Origin: Pediococcus damnosus
Lineage (GTDB): Bacteria; Bacillota; Bacilli; Lactobacillales; Lactobacillaceae
DNA length: 63,155 bases
NCBI RefSeq assembly: GCF_001437255.1
Contig: NZ_JQBD01000002.1
Span: 1 to 63,155 of the forward strand
Direction of reading: 5' to 3'
A program made the position numbers and the translations under genes. Under the pieces are notes generated by a model. The model saw nothing but the letters and a program-made list of their open reading frames with translations, ran no database searches and was not told the origin of the DNA. This document shows positions 8,685-15,623 of the stretch, one piece after another (position 1 is the first letter of the stretch; each line of letters starts with the position of its first letter).

Positions 8685-9284
8685 CTAAGCGTAAACTGGT
8701 TCGGTTGTTACAATTGGTTTTTGCATATGATCATACATATGATCGCCAATCTTTTTGGTGCCCACTTTTTTAAATCCATGACGCGCATACAGACGCTCGG
8801 CAGCGGGGTTTGCAAGATCCACGTTCAAGCCAATAATGGTATCGCCATCCTGACGAACAAAATCAGGCAATGCTTTTAGCAATCTTCCGCCAATGCCTTG
8901 GCCTTGATACTCAGGGTCAACAGCAATGGAATCAAGATACCATTCATCTTTAAATGCTTCTAAATCAGGATCCAAAACATCCCCATCAAAAATATTTGCT
9001 TTAAGCGTGATTCGATCAATAATTGCATCCAAATCTTCTTCATACTGGTCTGGGTAACCAAACGCTACCCCAACCACTTTGCCTGTGGTCGTTTCTTCTG
9101 CCACAATCGTTGTGGCCTTTTCACCAGTGTAAGCATCCGTTTGGTAAGCTCGTTGTAACACGCGCATCCAAACAGGGTCAGGAACATCATCCAATTCATC
9201 AAGCTCCATCTCATCATAAATAATATTAATTAATGGCGCTATCTGACCGGCATCATCTTTATCAGCTTCACGTATAATTATCAC
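8685..9284 (-). CDS. GNAT-family N-acetyltransferase
   Basis: Acetyl-CoA dependent transferase of 199 aa. The acetyl-CoA binding motif A is clear: SIAVDPEYQGQGIGGRLLKAL (around 115-135, with the QGQGIG pyrophosphate loop), followed by motif B NPAAERLYARHGFKKVG. The long acidic insert between residues 60 and 100 is characteristic of a Lactobacillales subgroup. Substrate is not known; amino groups of metabolites or proteins are usual. It is a single-gene unit with its own terminator. Confidence 0.85.
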   Translation of the reverse strand: MIIIREADKDDAGQIAPLINIIYDEMELDELDDVPDPVWMRVLQRAYQTDAYTGEKATTIVAEETTTGKVVGVAFGYPDQYEEDLDAIIDRITLKANIFDGDVLDPDLEAFKDEWYLDSIAVDPEYQGQGIGGRLLKALPDFVRQDGDTIIGLNVDLANPAAERLYARHGFKKVGTKKIGDHMYDHMQKPIVTTEPVYA

Positions 9285-9384
9285 AAAAATCCTCCTTTAA
9301 TCTATTTACTAGATTACGGTATGCCGATAAAAAAGTAAAGCTGTCTGTTCCAATGCAAGTATAAGTTTACAAAAAGATAAGTAT

Positions 9385-9739
9385 CTAAAGTTTGAAAGTA
9401 TAAAAATTCATCTAATTAACTGGTAAAAAAGATTAACAGTTTAAATTCCGTCTTCCAGCAAATTTGGGCTGGAACGTAGTGGGCACGACTTAGAGCTGAA
9501 ATTCACATCTCTAAGCTCGGCCTTTATCTAAGCAAAAATCGCTAAGATAAATAACACTACTGAGCCCATTTGCTTCCAGACTGATTCATACGCTGTCGAT
9601 TCTTGTAGCAAAAATAGCCGCAAAAATTCGCACCTCGTTCCAGGCCAAGTAAGCCGGAGAACGGCAAGTAATCTAATTTCGGTGGGCTAAAATGTTTAAT
9701 AACAGTTACTAGAACTACTTCTATATTTTCAATCTTTAG
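9385..9739. repeat. Palindromic intergenic repeat, copy 1 (about 355 bp)
   Basis: Non-coding element that fills most of the 482-base gap between the GNAT and Nudix genes. Its ends are inverted: CTAAAGTTTGAAAGTATA at the left matches the complement of TATATTTTCAATCTTTAG at the right. Inner arms GGGCTGGAACG (about 9465) and CGTTCCAGGCC (about 9636) also pair. A related copy at 32614-32881 shares the blocks GTCTTCCAGCAAATT (here 9450-9464) and GTTCCAGGCCAA, but this copy has about 85 extra bases in the middle, including the hairpin CTTAGAG/CTCTAAG. Both copies sit just beyond the stop of a minus-strand gene. Confidence 0.7.
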
Positions 9740-9766
9740 TAAATATTCTAAACTGGTTGCATGCCA

Positions 9767-10318
9767 CTATTTACCAAACATCTCATAATAACCTACCGCA
9801 GCAATTGCCTGTGCTGAACGAATTCGGCCCTGCTTGATCAACCGTTTTAAATGATCATAACGAATCAGTTGGCTATTCACAAACTCATCCGCATCAAAAT
9901 GTTGCGCAATCTTTTTAGCTGGATCAATCTGAGCCACAATTAATACAACCTTCTCTGTTGAAAAACCTTCTGAAGCCGTAATTGTCGTCAGCTCTCGCAC
10001 TTGGGTTGCTTGATAGCCCGTTTCTTCTAATAATTCCCGTTTAGCTGCATCTTCCGCCGTTTCGTTTGGATTAATTAATCCTGCTGGTAAAGACAAGCTT
10101 TCTGCATTAATTCCTACACGATATTCTGTATTTAACAAAACATGCTGATCCGGTGTAAATGCCAAAATCGTAACTGCCGGTTGATGCACAATCACATCTC
10201 TGTTTACCACCAAACCATCTGGCGTTTCAATTTTTTGTTTATCTAATTGAAAAATTGGCCCCTCATATACTTGTTTTTGAGCTACGATCTTTCCTGATTT
10301 ACCTTCATTTTTAAACAT
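9767..10318 (-). CDS. nudF: Nudix hydrolase, ADP-ribose pyrophosphatase type
   Basis: Hydrolase of 183 aa that cleaves ADP-ribose or related nucleoside diphosphate derivatives. The full Nudix box GX5EX7REUXEEXGU is present as GLINPNE...RELLEETGY near residues 82-104, and the upstream LPAG-like SLPAGLI segment is typical of the NudF/YqkG branch. The start ATG overlaps the end of the pseudouridine synthase gene by eight bases, which suggests translational coupling. Specificity for ADP-ribose is inferred from the family. Confidence 0.85.
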   Translation of the reverse strand: MFKNEGKSGKIVAQKQVYEGPIFQLDKQKIETPDGLVVNRDVIVHQPAVTILAFTPDQHVLLNTEYRVGINAESLSLPAGLINPNETAEDAAKRELLEETGYQATQVRELTTITASEGFSTEKVVLIVAQIDPAKKIAQHFDADEFVNSQLIRYDHLKRLIKQGRIRSAQAIAAVGYYEMFGK

Positions 10319-11188
10319 GTTTTAATTGCTCCATATCTTCCGGAAGTTTCACTTTAAACGTCTGTTCTCGATCAGTTAACGGATCCGTAAATGTCAGAGA
10401 TTCAGCATGCAGAGCCTGGCGAGTGATGCCCATATCTAGCGGACCCCCGTATAGTTTGTCACCTAACAGTGGATGACCCAAAATGGTAAAATGAACACGA
10501 ATTTGATGCGTTCGGCCAGTTAACAGCTCTGCTTCTACTTCAGCAAAGTTTTCATACTGATGAATCACCTGAAAACGCGTTTGCGCTTGTTGCCCATCTT
10601 CCGAAATTTCGCGATGAATCCCGTCAGCCGTTTTAGCAATTGGTTTATCAATCAGCCCTTGTTTTTCAGTCAATCTTCCCGAAACAAACGCCCGATACTT
10701 TTTTTGAATCGTGTGCTGCTCGATTTGTGGCGATAAAACGCTAGCTGCCAACCGATTTTCGCAATTAGCATCACGCCACTTGTGAACCGATCCAACCGTG
10801 TAATCACATGGGGAACCAAATCTTGACTCCCTTGATTTTTCAAATGGCCCTTCACCCGATTAACGACCGTGTCATCCCGGTTACTGGGACCGGGCACCGA
10901 CGGCAGACCAGCGGGTTTATCAATCACCAGCCAATTAGCATCTTCGAAAACTACGGTCAAAGGTTCAAAACTAAACGGCACATTGGGATCTGATTTTTCT
11001 TTAGGCAATCGCAAATTCAAAATGTCACCAGATTCAATAAAATCTGCCGTTGTCTTCTTCTGCCCATCAATCCTCAACATTCCTGATTTCTTAATGGAAC
11101 TAATCAGTCGATGACTAAACCCCTTGGAAACCAAAAAGGCCTTAATTTTCAATCGCTCTGAAGTTGCGTTTTGCATTGTCATAATCAT
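10311..11188 (-). pseudogene. RluD-family pseudouridine synthase, one frameshift
   Basis: The two halves of a ribosomal large subunit pseudouridine synthase lie in different frames. The first half holds an N-terminal S4-like RNA-binding segment and the catalytic motif RLDRFTSG, with the aspartate that attacks uridine; the second half carries the C-terminal core (GRTHQIRVHF, GDKLYGG). The join is at 10756-10759, where four A on the minus strand would need to be five to restore reading through KNRLAASVL. The start ATG at 11188 has GGAG eight bases upstream. Either the gene is inactivated or one base was lost in sequencing. The Nudix gene overlaps its end. Confidence 0.85.
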
Positions 11189-11201
11189 AATAAACTCTCC
11201 A

Positions 11202-11834
11202 TTATTTTGAAGCCTTGAGAACATGGCGCATCGACTTGCTTAGACGTAAGTACGCCACAAAATGATACACGATTCCTGCCAGTAATAAAAATGTTCCTAG
11301 CCAAATCGAAAAAAAGGTTGCCAGAATTGCCAGGCCGTATATTGAAACACTTCTAATCGGATCAAACTTAATTGCTTGATAAAAATGTTGTTGATCTTGT
11401 TTCATTTTGGTAAGTTCTGAATGATGCCGAACATAGGTATACAGCCAGGCAAACGTCAATGAGATAAATAACGCCACCAAGTCATAGTAGATAAACGCCA
11501 CCCGCATATCGGCCACGTTGCCCACAGTTAGAGAGTGAGCAACTAACGCCGTTGGATAATCAATCAAGGTCACAGAAAAGAGCATCACTAAATTAATGAC
11601 ATTCAAACTCGTATTTGTCAGTTTTAACGTCTGAAAAAAATCATGATGAAACAGCCAAACTGTGCCAATGTACAAAAATGAAACGATATAAGCAAACATC
11701 GTGGGCCACTGTTTAACTAATGCAGCTAACAAATGACCGGCACGGTATTCTGGAACGTTAAAGTCCAACACCAAAATTGTGATTAAAATTGCATAAACCC
11801 CATCACTAAAAGCCTGCATGCGATCAACTTTCAT
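11202..11834 (-). CDS. TMEM175-family potassium channel-like protein (DUF1211)
   Basis: Small integral membrane protein of 210 aa with about six membrane segments. The diagnostic first-helix motif RMQAFSDGVYAILITILVL is present; the FSD signature defines the bacterial TMEM175 family, whose studied members conduct K+. The end of the gene is 13 bases from the start of the pseudouridine synthase, so they may be cotranscribed. A second, longer family member occurs at 19731-20633. Confidence 0.82.
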   Translation of the reverse strand: MKVDRMQAFSDGVYAILITILVLDFNVPEYRAGHLLAALVKQWPTMFAYIVSFLYIGTVWLFHHDFFQTLKLTNTSLNVINLVMLFSVTLIDYPTALVAHSLTVGNVADMRVAFIYYDLVALFISLTFAWLYTYVRHHSELTKMKQDQQHFYQAIKFDPIRSVSIYGLAILATFFSIWLGTFLLLAGIVYHFVAYLRLSKSMRHVLKASK

Positions 11835-11921
11835 ACGCCAAACCTCCCCACTTTTAACCGTTACTAAGATTCTTTAATTATATACTAGTTTATCAGGGAC
11901 AGGAATGGAACTAGTTGAAAC

Positions 11922-11953
11922 AAAAAAAGGATCCTACTATTATGTAGAAATCC
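11922..11953 (-). terminator. Intrinsic terminator
   Basis: Arms GGATCCTAC and GTAGAAATCC form an imperfect hairpin followed on the minus strand by seven T. It ends the 11975-12517 gene. Confidence 0.7.
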
Positions 11954-11974
11954 TCTTAACATTCATTTTCACAA

Positions 11975-12517
11975 TTAAATATAAAAATTAGTTAGTTCAT
12001 TTTTGCGCAGATACTGGACTCCCCATTTTGAGACTGGCTGCTGCGTAGTTGGTTTAAATTGCCAATTCAACAAGATTGTAATCAATTCATCATTGCTAAG
12101 CTGGGCAGCCATTCTTGCAACTCGCACGGTCTGTCGATCCCAAGAGCAGGCCTGCTCATTGGTTTGATCATAAATGACATCCGTTAAGAAACCAAGGTTG
12201 CTCACTAAATTTCCTTGATTGTTTAAATCTCGATCTTTAAACCAGCGTAAAACTTGAATGCCATCACCAGAAAGTTCCACTGTCTGGTGATCTAATTTGG
12301 AAATTTCATCTAAAAACTTAGCATTGGACATTTGCATTAAGGCGCGAGCGACTCTAATTTCTTCTTCGTTGTAATTACTTAGCGCTCCTTTGTCATCCTC
12401 AATTGAATTCATGATACGATTTAAATGCCCGAACGTTGTAAAAAAGTTTACAGGTTTGGGTTGCTTTCCTTTGAGCTGCTTTTCAATCCAACTAATAAAG
12501 TATTCATGTTTTTTCAT
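11975..12517 (-). CDS. Hypothetical protein, 180 aa
   Basis: Not recognised. The protein seems to be made of two similar helical halves: residues about 1-75 contain EEIRVARALMQMSNAKFLDEI and residues about 100-165 contain DRQTVRVARMAAQLSNDELITIL, so it looks like an internal duplication of an R-V-A-R-x-M-x-Q-x-S-N unit. No signal peptide or membrane segment. AGGAGGG upstream of the ATG supports the start. It forms a single-gene unit. Confidence 0.65.
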   Translation of the reverse strand: MKKHEYFISWIEKQLKGKQPKPVNFFTTFGHLNRIMNSIEDDKGALSNYNEEEIRVARALMQMSNAKFLDEISKLDHQTVELSGDGIQVLRWFKDRDLNNQGNLVSNLGFLTDVIYDQTNEQACSWDRQTVRVARMAAQLSNDELITILLNWQFKPTTQQPVSKWGVQYLRKNELTNFYI

Positions 12518-12663
12518 AACAAGTCGCCCTCCTTTTCAATTCTGGCTTTTTCAACTTGTATTTATCTTACCCAAAAAATGTGTCAGCAACATTACCAAGT
12601 GTTGAAACTGAGATTAATAAAAGCTTACATCGCTGTATTAGTTTATTTTTATTTAAAATATAT

Positions 12664-12701
12664 TTGCATTTTAGGGTGGTTTAAGATTACAATGATAATA
12701 A
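12664..12701 (+). promoter_or_regulatory. Promoter with Fur-family-like operator
   Basis: TTGCAT (12664-12669) and TACAAT (12688-12693) are 18 bases apart. The -10 element is embedded in TTACAATGATAATAA (12687-12701), which matches the 15-base PerR box of Bacillus at 13 positions. This suggests control by a Fur-family repressor (PerR, Fur or Zur), but a chance AT-rich match is possible. Confidence 0.4.
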
Positions 12702-12723
12702 CTTATTTTTTAGGAGGAACATC

Positions 12724-12852
12724 ATGCGATCACCATATAACTCATTTGCAAAACGCCGTCCAGTTGCTGGTAAGCGTGAACGTCGCCGTCGTCAAGCACG
12801 AATCGTTGCTATCCAACGTTTCGCTAAAGGCAAGACTGAAAAAATTGCTGAT
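12724..12852 (+). CDS. Very small Arg-rich basic protein, 42 aa
   Basis: Short gene with a very good start: TAGGAGGAACATC then ATG. The product begins MRSPYNSFAKRRPVAG and has a block of alternating arginines (KRERRRRQARIV), so it should bind RNA or DNA, perhaps the ribosome; I do not recognise a ribosomal protein family. As given it stops at TGA 12850-12852. A run of seven A (12839-12845) lies just before; with one A fewer, the frame would run on to TAA at 12869-12871 and end IADTSKVK, giving 48 aa. Which form is real is uncertain. It has its own promoter and terminator. Confidence 0.65.
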
Positions 12853-12895
12853 ACATCTAAAGTTAAATAATAGGCTTTTTGCCATTTTTAAAAAC

Positions 12896-12922
12896 AACTG
12901 CCATTTGGCGGTTATTTTTTTT
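12896..12922 (+). terminator. Intrinsic terminator
   Basis: Stem AACTGCC (12896-12902) / GGCGGTT (12907-12913) followed by a run of T. It closes the small Arg-rich gene. Confidence 0.75.
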
Positions 12923-12954
12923 ACAATTTATTTCAATTAATTTTCAATTTAGAC

Positions 12955-13275
12955 TTGACGAAAGTTCGTCGACGGAGTAGATTAAAAGCATATTATAAAT
13001 AAATGAGAAAAGCTATGAAAAGAAAAGTAAGAGAAATCGCCATTGTTTAGCGAGCGTCGTTTGGTGCAAGGACGTCAATGAATTTCTCAAGCTATCATCT
13101 TTGAGCGATGCTTACGAAGTTTGAGTAGGCACTGGGGGCTCCCATTATAGAGCTAGGGTATCGATCTGCAGGTCCGTACTCGAAAAGGCAGAATCAGTGA
13201 TGATCCTGTAAACAAAGGTGGTAACGCGTTTAAGACGTCCTTGTTGGAATTTATATTCCAGCAGGGACTTTTTTT
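12955..13275 (+). promoter_or_regulatory. T-box riboswitch leader of brnQ, with promoter
   Basis: Promoter TTGACG (12955-12960) and TAGATT (12978-12983) with 17-base spacing. The transcript then shows T-box features: Stem I with an AG-bulge-like AGCGAG and distal loop GTTTGGTGCAAG (about 13055-13070), and the antiterminator box AAAGGTGGTAACGCG (about 13214-13228). It ends in a terminator with stem GTCCTTGTTGGAAT / ATTCCAGCAGGGAC (13237-13268) and seven T. Uncharged tRNA should favour readthrough. ATC triplets at 13094-13099, in the region where a specifier is expected, fit isoleucine and the transporter downstream, but I cannot fix the specifier by eye. Confidence 0.88.
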
Positions 13276-13333
13276 ATGGACTTTTCTAATGGTTAACTCA
13301 TTTTAAATTTTAAATAAATTGAGGAGTGGTTAT

Positions 13334-14719
13334 ATGTTAGAAGAGAGAAAGTTAACTAAAAAGGATTACGTTGTGGTAAGTTCGATGTTATTTGCATTAT
13401 TTTTTGGAGCCGGAAATTTAATTTTTCCCCTTCACCTGGGACAATTAGCAGGATCACATTGGGTACCTGCCGCTTTGGGTTTTCTGGTAACCGGTGTCCT
13501 TTTGCCGCTATTATCCGTTTTGGCAATCAGCATTACCCGTTCGGAAGGCGTTTATGATATCGGAAAACCACTTGGAGCTGGGTTTGCTTTAATCTTCATG
13601 ATCCTAATCCATGGGACGATTGGCCCACTGTTTGGCACACCCCGGACTGCCACCGTTTCTTACACAGTTGGGGTAGCTCCACTCATTCCTGCCCACTTTC
13701 AAACTTTAGGACTCGTCATTTTTTCGGCAGTGTTCTTTGGACTCGCCTTCTTCTTATAGGTAGAACAAAGCAAAATTGTCTCTAATGTTGGTAAACTACT
13801 GAATCCGATTTTTCTACTTTTATTAGCCTTTGTTTTCTTCCTTGGCTTCAGTAATCCCATGGGAAGCCCTGCTACGCAATCCGTTACCGCTGCTTATAAA
13901 ACCGGCGCGTTCACAAATGGATTTTTACAAGGTTACAATACTATGGATGCCTTGGCCGGTCTCGCATTTGGTGTCACCGTTGTTACGGCTATTAAATATA
14001 TGGGCAAGAAAAACGCGAACGGTATCGCGATGGTCACTGCCAGAGCTGGCTTGTTCTCAATGGGCTTTGAAGCGATCATCTATGTTGCCTTAATTTTATT
14101 AGGAGCAATGTCACTTGGAAAATTCAAGCTCAGCGCAAATGGGGGCGTGGCTTTTGATCAAATTGTTAATCATTACTTAGGCGTTGTTGGTCAATCAATT
14201 TTGGCCGCTTTGATCACCCTAACTTGTTTGACAACTGCCATTGGTTTGGTTGCTGCTTTCGCTCAAGACTTTCATAAACACTTTCCCAAAATCAGTTACA
14301 AAACTTGGTTAGCATTCACGAGTGGTGCGTCATTTTTAACCGCTAACCTCGGCTTAAATCAAATCATCTCATGGTCAACACCAGTTTTAATGTTTCTATA
14401 TCCTTTAGCAATGGCCTTGATTTTGTTGTCCGTCTTATCACCACTGTTCCATCGCGACCCAATTGTCTATAAATTTGTCGTTACGTTCACAGTAATCCCT
14501 GCTCTCTTTGACATGATGGCTGCTTTCCCACCTGTAGTAAGTCAAAGTGCCTTGGGTAAGCTCATGGGAAATTTCCAACAGAGTTACCTGCCACTTGCCC
14601 AATATGGCTTAGATTGGCTCTTACCAGCTTTACTCGGCATGGTAATCGGCGTTGCTTGTCATCTTTATAAGCAACATGCAAACGCCAAAGTTCAAGTACC
14701 TCAAGAAAACGAAAACTAA
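13334..14719 (+). pseudogene. brnQ: Branched-chain amino acid carrier BrnQ, interrupted by an amber codon
   Basis: Sodium- or proton-coupled importer of Leu/Ile/Val of the LIVCS family, with about twelve membrane segments. The N-terminal signature SSMLFALFFGAGNLIFPLHLGQ is intact. Reading continues in one frame over 461 codons except for a single TAG at 13757-13759, inside a membrane helix (FFL-stop-VEQSK); TGG to TAG would explain it. Thus the gene is either a recent nonsense pseudogene or carries one base error. The ATG at 13334 has GAGGAG upstream. The T-box directly before it indicates control by branched-chain aminoacyl-tRNA supply. Confidence 0.88.
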
Positions 14720-14729
14720 TCAAAAAAAG

Positions 14730-14770
14730 CACTTCATACATCAACCTAAGCCGATGTATGAAGTGTTTTT
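14730..14770 (+). terminator. Intrinsic terminator of brnQ
   Basis: Perfect 13 bp stem CACTTCATACATC (14730-14742) / GATGTATGAAGTG (14753-14765) followed by five T and preceded by seven A, so it could also act on the other strand. Confidence 0.85.
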
Positions 14771-15101
14771 GAGGACAATTCTACAAAGCAAACCACAAAA
14801 TGTAAGTGCGCCTCTGGCGGGATTACGATCCCTCCGCCGTCACACTTACATTTTGAGGTTTAAACGCTTTGTTTCACTCACTGTTTTTGAGGACAGCTCG
14901 GCAAGTCAAAAGGCAGAAAATAAGTACGCTTCCCGCGGGATTGCGATCCCGCCTCCGTCACACTTCACCTGCCTTTTTCCACTAAGCTTGAGGACAGCTC
15001 CACAAAACAAGTCCAATGACATAAGTGAACCTCACAACGGGATGCGATCCCGCCTCCGGTCCCCTTATGTCATTGGGCTTTAACGTTTTGTTGCACTCAC
15101 T
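14771..15101. repeat. Array of three tandem structured hairpin repeats
   Basis: Three units begin with GAGGACA at 14771, 14889 and 14990 and are about 118, 101 and 112 bases long. Each folds as nested stems around a conserved inner hairpin GGGAT-loop-ATCCC with the flank CCTCCG. Unit 1: ACAAAGC/GCTTTGT outside (14783, 14866), a perfect 13 bp stem CAAAATGTAAGTG/CACTTACATTTTG (14796, 14843), and GGGAT/ATCCC (14819, 14828). Unit 2: AAAAGGCAG/CTGCCTTTT (14908, 14969) and CGGGAT/ATCCCG (14936, 14946). Unit 3: ACAAAAC/GTTTTGT (15002, 15085), CCAATGACATAAG/CTTATGTCATTGG (15013, 15064), and CGGGAT/ATCCCG (15038, 15047). The middle stems differ in sequence yet keep pairing. The array fills the gap between convergent brnQ and rpsN2; no credible reading frame is present. 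Confidence 0.8.
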
Positions 15102-15104
15102 TAA

Positions 15105-15374
15105 CTACCAACTAGCCTTCCGCACACCTGGAATTTGACCCTTATGTGCTAAATCACGGAAGTTTAGTCGTGATAAACCAAACTTACGCATATAAGCATG
15201 TGGTCGACCATCGAGATGATCACGACGATGAATCCGTGTTGGTGAAGCATTTCTTGGTAACCGACTCAAACCTGCGTAATCGTGATTCTTGCGAAGCACT
15301 TCACGAAGTGGCGCATAGTGCGCAACAGTTGCTTCAATTTTTTGTTCCTTAATAATTTTTGATTTCTTTGCCAT
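15105..15374 (-). CDS. rpsN2: 30S ribosomal protein S14, zinc-independent paralogue
   Basis: Small-subunit ribosomal protein of 89 aa with the family's RNA-binding core ([32 protein letters not shown]). The short, zinc-binding S14 has about 61 aa and two CxxC pairs; this one has no cysteine at all, so it is the C-minus type (like YhzA of Bacillus subtilis) used when zinc is scarce. It lies four bases after the 40 aa basic gene and both follow a Zur-type operator. The main S14 gene would be in the ribosomal protein operon elsewhere. Confidence 0.93.
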   Translation of the reverse strand: MAKKSKIIKEQKIEATVAHYAPLREVLRKNHDYAGLSRLPRNASPTRIHRRDHLDGRPHAYMRKFGLSRLNFRDLAHKGQIPGVRKASW

Positions 15375-15378
15375 TTAT

Positions 15379-15501
15379 TTATGCAATCCCCTTTCTTTGT
15401 TTTTTAGCAGCTTTAATCACACGTAAAGCAGCTTTTCTTGTCTTCAAACTTGGACTCTTTAAGCGTCGATAAGCACTTGCTGTATCCATTGCTTTTCTCA
15501 T
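15379..15501 (-). CDS. Small basic protein, 40 aa (putative metal homeostasis type)
   Basis: Gene missed by usual length cutoffs. It encodes a 40-residue Lys/Arg-rich peptide that starts MRKAMDTASAYRRLKSPSL. From memory, similar Lactobacillales peptides (AYRRLKSPxLKTRK) are annotated as putative metal homeostasis proteins; no function is established. AGGAAG eight bases before the ATG is a good ribosome binding site. Its stop is four bases before the S14 start, so the two are one operon under the Zur-like box. It may be an assembly or storage partner under zinc limitation, but this is inference. Confidence 0.75.
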   Translation of the reverse strand: MRKAMDTASAYRRLKSPSLKTRKAALRVIKAAKKQRKGIA

Positions 15502-15522
15502 AATCTCAACTTCCTCTTTCCG

Positions 15523-15569
15523 TTAATCGTAATGGTTACTATTTAAACACATTTTAGTGACTTTTCCAA
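15523..15569 (-). promoter_or_regulatory. Zur box overlapping the promoter of the zinc-free S14 operon
   Basis: On the minus strand the halves TAAATAGTAAC and ATTACGATTAA flank one base at 15523-15545. This agrees with the Firmicute Zur consensus (TAAATCGTAAT-N-ATTACGATTTA) at all but three defined positions. The promoter is TTGGAA (15564-15569) and TTAAAT (15541-15546) with 17-base spacing, so the operator starts in the -10 element, as expected for repression when zinc is plentiful. Confidence 0.85.
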
Positions 15570-15581
15570 ACATTTAGTTTC

Positions 15582-15621
15582 AAAAAGAGATTCAACCACT
15601 TTATTTAGTTGGTTGAATCTC
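15582..15621 (-). terminator. Intrinsic terminator of recQ
   Basis: Perfect 12 bp stem GAGATTCAACCA / TGGTTGAATCTC (15587-15598 and 15610-15621) followed on the minus strand by a T-run. It separates recQ from the S14 operon promoter. Confidence 0.85.
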
Positions 15622-15623
15622 CT

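Noticed and set aside
12425-12940. Plus-strand frame of 171 codons over the 12724 region
   Set aside because: It runs through the promoter and in another frame of the small Arg-rich gene, which has the proper start signals.
14652-15083. Plus-strand reading frame of 143 codons across the end of brnQ and the hairpin array
   Set aside because: It starts inside brnQ in another frame, has no ribosome binding site, and its sequence simply follows the palindromic repeats; composition is not protein-like.
14771-15101. CRISPR array
   Set aside because: The repeats are long, internally palindromic, adjacent without unique spacers, and no cas gene is near.
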